A stretch of DNA of 64,000 nucleotides from contig NC_134366.1 of the NCBI RefSeq assembly GCF_035582795.1, forward strand, positions 151,823,519 through 151,887,518, in the 5' to 3' direction. The notes beneath the pieces are model-generated. The model saw nothing but the letters and a program-made list of their open reading frames with translations, did no database searches and was not told the origin of the DNA. A program made the position numbers and the translations under genes. How positions within the stretch are numbered: the stretch's first letter is position 1; the number at the start of each line of letters is the position of its first letter. Below are positions 58,081 to 64,000 of this stretch, piece after piece. The stretch is from Mycteria americana. Its lineage: Eukaryota; Chordata; Aves; Ciconiiformes; Ciconiidae.

Positions 58081-61000
58081 AATACCAATCTGATGACAAA
58101 TGACAAAACCCAGAATTCCTTAAATCAGACTTATTTCAAATTGATCTCACTGGAGGCCTTGCTTGCTATTCCTAAACCTCGTTTTGGCATAGGAGCGCAC
58201 AGAGTAAGGACATACACATGCTCATTATCTGTGCGCATTTGCAAGCTGTACTTCTAGTAAACATTAGATTAAAAAAAAAAAAGTTCCTTGAACTTTGAAA
58301 TAAAGAATAAAGCTTTGACTTCTATTATAATTACAATTTTTGAAAACAGCCTTCAGTTCAAGCCCCATGTTAACCACTGGTGTTCATCAACTGACACAAG
58401 GATTCAAACCAATACCATAAATGGGAAAACTACCAGTTCTGTAAGGAACACGTCTGGCAGGATTGAGCAGTCCACATACAAGCTGCCATGACTTTCAGTG
58501 GGGTATTCCATCATTCTTTATGTCCACTACCTAAACTGTGCTTGCCAGCTTAAACCTACATACTTCATTTTTTGTCTGAAAATATCTGTATGAAAACAAA
58601 CCAAGCCAGATGTTCGGCCTGCAATGAGACAACAATATGAAGATGAACATATGGCATTTCAATTCTTGCATCCTAGCAGAAATCCACTATCTTTATTAAC
58701 TAGTTTTGTTTTCAATATGCACACTTCATTAAGCCAGCACAACCTTTAAACATTATTGCCTTCACACCACTGCAAGGCTATGTCAGCCTTTCTGCTAGAA
58801 AACTCACCTGCCAGAGATTATGTTATTTGAAAAATTCCTCATACTAAGGAATTTGGCTCAATAAGGAATTCATATTCTACAGTTAAAAACAAATTTACTA
58901 TGGTTTTCTTCTTGCTTTGCATTAAGAGAATGTTATCTGTTTTTTTTTTCTTTGGCAAAGGAAAATGAGATATTATTGCATATACTTGATCCTTCATCTG
59001 GATTCCTGCCTTCTGGTATTTAGAGAAACATAATTTAATACACCAGAAATATTTAGTATTTTACAAAGAGCTTCTGTTCACATTTGGTAAAACTTCTTTT
59101 GCTAACCTATGTGCAGAAAGATTCTTGTATAAGAGGAACCAGTTCGGCTTCCACACGAGCAGCTGTTAATGTAGGCACACATTCAAACATGCAGTTGTCT
59201 GAAATAGCAGCGCTGTAGACGTTGAAAGTCAAGAAGGGCCAGCTCAGGTTGCAGGGCTGCATGGCCACCCCTGTGAGATGGTGTAATCACAAGCCAGTGA
59301 AATCCTTCTCCTGCTAGGAGGCTATTACTGGTCACTCCTCGCACTTCTTACAGGCATTGGGATTGGCCTCTAAGCAGTGATTCATGAAGGTATCACACTG
59401 CTTTGCCTCCCTTGCTGCTGTCCTGGCTCACTGCGTTCATCTCCCTCCTATTTTCTGCAAACCATACATACCACACCGCAAATTATGTTCCAAACATTTC
59501 CTCATTTTTCCTTATCCAGAAGGTAGTTTAAAATCACAAACAGAAAGAACGTGTCACTTGAAGCCACGGTTGTGACTTGTTCACACTTTGACTTCAGAAG
59601 AAATTCTGATTTGTTGCTTTTTAGTTATGGCAATTTCCAGTAGATTTTCCATTCCCTTAGCAGTAATGAAGAACAATGGTTTTGTCTCATCATAGTCATT
59701 AGGAAATATTGGTTGCTTAATGCTTAGTTACAACAATGATTTACAAACTCTAAGTGCCTACAGCAGAGACACATTTTTCAGGGTTCTGCACGCAGACTGC
59801 TCCAGCTGCAACATCAGAGTGTTAGTTCTGTTTGCATAAGAGCACAGCCTACACCAGATCACTGCCAGTCAGAGACTTCTAGTTTTCATCTCAGATTTCT
59901 CTGGCAGCATGACCCTGGGAACACTTTGCTTCCCAGCAATAAATAGCAAAGAACTACCAATTAGTTCCATTTGTTTCCTAATACTGTATATTTTAAAAGT
60001 GTTCCTCCTTTGAAGCATTTGTAAGAGCAGTACAAAAGATGCCAGGCAACACAAAATTCAGCTGAAGTACTTCAGTATGTTTAAGGTAACAGGTGCATCA
60101 TACTACCCTGAAAGTGCAGGTAGAGAATTATCTCTACTGTCACCAGAAATTAGTTTCAGAATATTAATAGAGAATTGAGATTCATGATTCAACAGTATTT
60201 CAGCACTTACAAAGTTTACAGAGAACTGCAGGTTAGGAAACTGTGCAATGACATTTGAATTCTTCTAGAAGGCCCCAACACCAGGGATGAGAAATGTAGT
60301 AACAATTGGCAACAACAATTTCTGTAACATTTTGGATCACTTAGGAAATTTTACAAAGCGTATCCCAAGTAACCAATCTACAAGGATTAATGTTGAAATG
60401 TAAGAAAAGAACACTGAATGAAGGAAAAGCATTCTGACCTAATTCTGACATCATCTAAGACTTATTTTAATCACCAATTCAAATATGAATTTAACAAAGA
60501 GCTGGCTTCAGAAACAGGAACAACTTCAGAAACAACTGGTGTCAGAAACAAGTTAACTTGGGTATCAGCTGAGGCAGAAATCGGTTCTGTTAAAAGTCAA
60601 CTTCAGGTAACGTTTAAATATATGCTAGACTTCTGAAAATTCTGAATACGATAACAGACAATATTACCCTTTTTTTTTTTTTAGTTTGCAGGAGAGTTTT
60701 CACTTGCAATTTGTACCTTCTAGTACTACTTTAAAATTATGCTATTGAATTTCTGAATAAATTACTTAATTTGCATTTCTCTAACGTATTACGACCAAAC
60801 ATATTTTGATTAGAAAAAGAGCTACCTAGCTAACTAGCCCATCTATGATACACTAGCTAGTTGATTATTTTTACTTACTTAAGATATTAAAAACAGCCAG
60901 AGGGATTAGTTGACTCATGCTAAAATCAAACTCCAGATCTGCTGCAGACCCAGAAACTGCCTAGATCTTCTGTTTCAATACTTTAAAGTGAAACGATGTT

Positions 61001-61983
61001 CTTTCTCTCGCAGGAGCTTTTCATGACGATACACCTCACAGTGTCAGATCATGTCCAGTAATGAAATACCTGTTGTATTGTGGCAACCAGAAACAATACC
61101 TACCCATGACAGTCACACAACAGATCATCCCCTTCTACAAAGCAAACTACCAATATGAGTGAAACCAGAAGCCCTTGAAGATAAAAAGATACGGTACACG
61201 AACAAGTTACTATGAGGTAAGATAGGAGTGATCTTGCCATGGAATAGATGTGAGCACAGCGACAGCCCACTGCAGAGTAGCCTATGTGCATCCATTTCAC
61301 ACGCCAGTTTACCTTGCGCTATCTTGTCCACCAAGTTGTTTTATGACACTGGAAAAAATCACTTAATCCCTCCATGACTGTTTTCTCTCTCAATTCCCTA
61401 TTCTGTTTTAGCTCATTAGTCTCAGAACAGCTTGAGACAACAATCTCTCTTGGATTTGAAGAGCACCTAGCAAAATTGAGTCCCTGGATCAAGGTATCTA
61501 GACCCCACTGCAATAATAAATAAAAGAAATCTTGTTGACCTACAGACAATCTAAACTGATCTATGTCATTATGCTGAAACAGTGAAACTCTCTCTGACAA
61601 CAGCTTCAAGAGGAAATAGGCTAAAGTCCTCTTTCTGTTCCTGTAAGAAAGACAGATTGTATTCCTTGAAATCTAGTGTACAGGATGTAAATTCATTCTT
61701 TAGAATCAACCTTTGAAAAGGAAGTCGTTAATGTTTATAGGTATATTGAAAGGCACAGCTGTCCTTTTCCAGTAACAGAGGTATATGCAGAACAAACTCC
61801 TCTTTTAGTCACACGTTTATCACATCCTTATTTCAAAGAGTAGCAGCCGTTACACAGTGAAGTTCAAAAAGTGCTTTGGATTTCACTGGGTTTAAGAAGT
61901 GACATACGCTAATTTGGAACACGCACACAATTTTTCAAACCTTTCCAATGAGCAGTTCTGAAACTGCTTACGCATACAGCATA

Positions 61984-62013
61984 AGCAAAGTACAGCAAAG
62001 TACAGCAAAGCAG
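61984..62013. repeat. Decamer tandem repeat
   Basis: AGCAAAGTAC is repeated exactly twice, then a third imperfect unit AGCAAAGCAG follows. A minor local duplication. Confidence 0.7.
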
Positions 62014-64000
62014 GAAAGGCTACTTAAGGCTCAAGCTTGGTTTTCCTGGTTATATTTTGTACCCCCTCATAGGTAATCTTAAATCTACATGTTCAATACC
62101 TGAAATCTTAGATAAGAGAGACAGACAGACAGCAACTTCGGTTCAGTAACAATACTGAAAATAAAACAGGCAAATCTAAAGAAACTGTGCTCTAAAACCT
62201 CATTTACACCAACAGCGTGGTTGTCATTTCTCAGGGAGGGAACCTCCCCTCTTCTGAAATGCTCATTATCAATGCACAACAAACAAATACACTCAGTAAA
62301 ATGGGGTAGCATCACTACCGCTGCACTAATGTAATAATAAAACAAAACATATTTACTACATATATTTATTTGTGGCATTCACCAATACTGAGAATACAAT
62401 TACAAATTATGCAGATAATACATACTGAAAGACAACATGATTATTCAAGATACAGAGGATTATTAACAGAAATGTACTTATTTAGAGACGTAAATGTAAT
62501 TTAGGTATACTATGAGTTTATATTTCTCTGTTCATGAACAGATGTACAATAACTGAAACATTCAGAAGAGGAGTATGCTATGTTTTTTTGTTTTGGTTTG
62601 GTTTTTTTAAGAGGCTTTCCCTCCTGCGGCATTGCAGCTGCTAGAAAATTATCATTTCATTAACCTCTAACTTAAGAAATGAGATCAAGAATTATTCAGA
62701 CGCAATTTAGAATGGGGCCCAGCTCAGTAAAGCCCATGTCACACATCAAAACAAAGACAACAACCCTCCACTCAAACCATAAACAAGAAAGAAAAATATG
62801 CATGGTAGCAGAACAGAGAGATGTAGGTTACTTCTATCAATCCTTACTGTAGTTTATAATTTTATAAATTTTTGATGTTATTTAGCAGCAATTTAGGAGT
62901 GGCTAAGTAAAAAAAAATTGATTCATTAGGTTTGCAGAATTCATTTTGTCTGGGGTTTTCAAGGCCATGGCAACAAAGAGAGCTAGATGTCTAATCAGCA
63001 CAGGAGGAGAGAATCTGCTTTCTTTGAAAACCTCCAACTTACTACCTTGCCAGCCTTCATAAAAGAGTATCCAACTAATTCATATCCCTAGGTTTTTTGC
63101 AAACAAAGGATTTCACAACTAAGTACAGAATGGGTCAAGTTTCATTTCATACAATGTTCCTAAATATTAACATTTTAAATACTTTTATTCTGCATACTCA
63201 GAAAATAATGCATAAGCCTGTAAGTGCTGTCTGAAAACAAGTGAAATGGAAAACAAGTCTAGAAAGGAATTCTATTCAATCAAGTCCTCTCCACAAACAT
63301 GAAAACAATACAATTATATGGTTCAGTCTGGTCCTTGTGGGAGGAAGAAAAAGTTATCCTTCATGACATATTTCACAAAGACAATGACCTTACAGAATTA
63401 CTATATACAGAGCAGAACACCTAAATCACTTTTTAACCACCCGTAAAAGAAAGGTTTGCTTAGTAACATTTCAACAAAAAGGCAAAATTTTCAGCCTGAG
63501 GCTGAAACAACTTTACTTCCAAAGCACAACAAACAGCTTTGTTCTACAAAATTTACTTCAGGCAGGTATTAACAACATTAAATTCATCTGGGGAAGAAAC
63601 ACTACATTAACCTAATAAATAAATGTGTGATCTATACATTAAAGAAACAGTAAAACTTGAACTATTTCTCATTCTTTTTATAAACTAGCAGATATGAAAC
63701 TATGGGGAGACATTAAAAGAACTATGAAGTTGCAGCTTATTACTGTCTATATATCAGAATGTGTTATTATATTACTCAGATTTCTCGAGGAGGACTTTTA
63801 AAAGACTACTTTTCTTTCAACTGAAGCACACACAAAAAAATCCAACAATAGATTTACCTCTCTTCATAGGGAAAATAAATCAAATTGGGTTCTGTACTTG
63901 GATATATTTTTCATGCCCAGGAATTTAATATTCATTATGAAAGGCCTTTTCTAATCATAATATTTTATCAACAGAGAGGATTATCTTCACATCTTACTTG

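Larger units (their letters stand above)
53990..64000. other. AT-rich tract, no recognised gene
   Basis: Apart from two MIR remnants and short simple repeats, I see no element or gene. ORFs are all under 105 codons. One at 60418-60636 (plus, 72 codons) is hydrophilic and Thr/Ser/Lys-rich with an internal CAG|GTAACG donor-like site. One at 61319-61609 (minus, 96 codons) is also unrecognised. The region could be intron or 3' UTR of a gene outside the window, but nothing here proves it. Confidence 0.5.

Noticed and set aside
60418..60636. 72-codon plus ORF as an exon
   Set aside because: It is hydrophilic and has a donor-like CAG|GTAACG, but the acceptor side is weak and it is not recognised; AT-rich chance ORFs of this size are expected.
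1..64000. tRNA, rRNA or snoRNA genes
   Set aside because: I saw no A/B-box pair with a cloverleaf, no rRNA-like segment and no convincing C/D or H/ACA arrangement; a dedicated scan could still find a small one.

Overview
The window looks like vertebrate, specifically avian, nuclear DNA. It is mostly non-coding. The evidence is several 5'-truncated CR1 (chicken repeat 1) LINE copies of different ages, two complete solo LTRs of families I recall from bird genomes, MIR-type SINE remnants, short microsatellites, and no dense run of long ORFs. The exact species cannot be read from this. The LTR families suggest a bird other than chicken, which is inference. I recognised no conserved host protein-coding gene. 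The window reads as intergenic or intronic sequence with a dated series of transposon insertions.

Layout. 1-4.8 kb is unique sequence with a GC-rich, G-quadruplex-capable block near 1.0-1.3 kb and long but unrecognised ORFs at 1.5-2.3 kb. 4812-5980 is a 1.17 kb solo LTR with an internal VNTR. 6-17 kb is mostly featureless unique DNA. 16996-17225 is a short CR1 tail, followed by an AT/GT-rich simple-sequence patch at 17.7-17.8 kb. 20049-20667 is a 619 bp solo LTR with a perfect 5-bp target duplication. 21239-21876 is a young CR1 whose 3' tail has expanded into a TAGAA microsatellite. 22-35.5 kb is unique, with weak exon-like ORFs near 24.0-24.2 and 26.6 kb. 35.5-38.6 kb is a CR1 cluster: a roughly 2.1 kb ancient antisense CR1 containing a TTTC microsatellite, then two younger CR1 pieces in opposite orientation. 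41.5-42.9 kb is the best place to look for a host gene: an exon-like open stretch behind a strong splice acceptor, and about 1.2 kb later a CpG-rich patch with TATA box, IRF-type element, ATG and splice donor. 44.98-46.01 kb is another old CR1 reaching into the reverse transcriptase core. 48457-48934 is a young CR1 of the same subfamily as the 21 kb copy but inverted. 53583-53982 is a CR1 with a possible 7-bp target duplication. From 54 to 64 kb the DNA is AT-rich, with two MIR remnants and little else.

No genes can be shown to work together here. The LTRs carry their own TATA and polyadenylation signals, so they are the clearest potential transcriptional control elements. All exon and promoter proposals are low-confidence inferences that need RNA or cross-species evidence.
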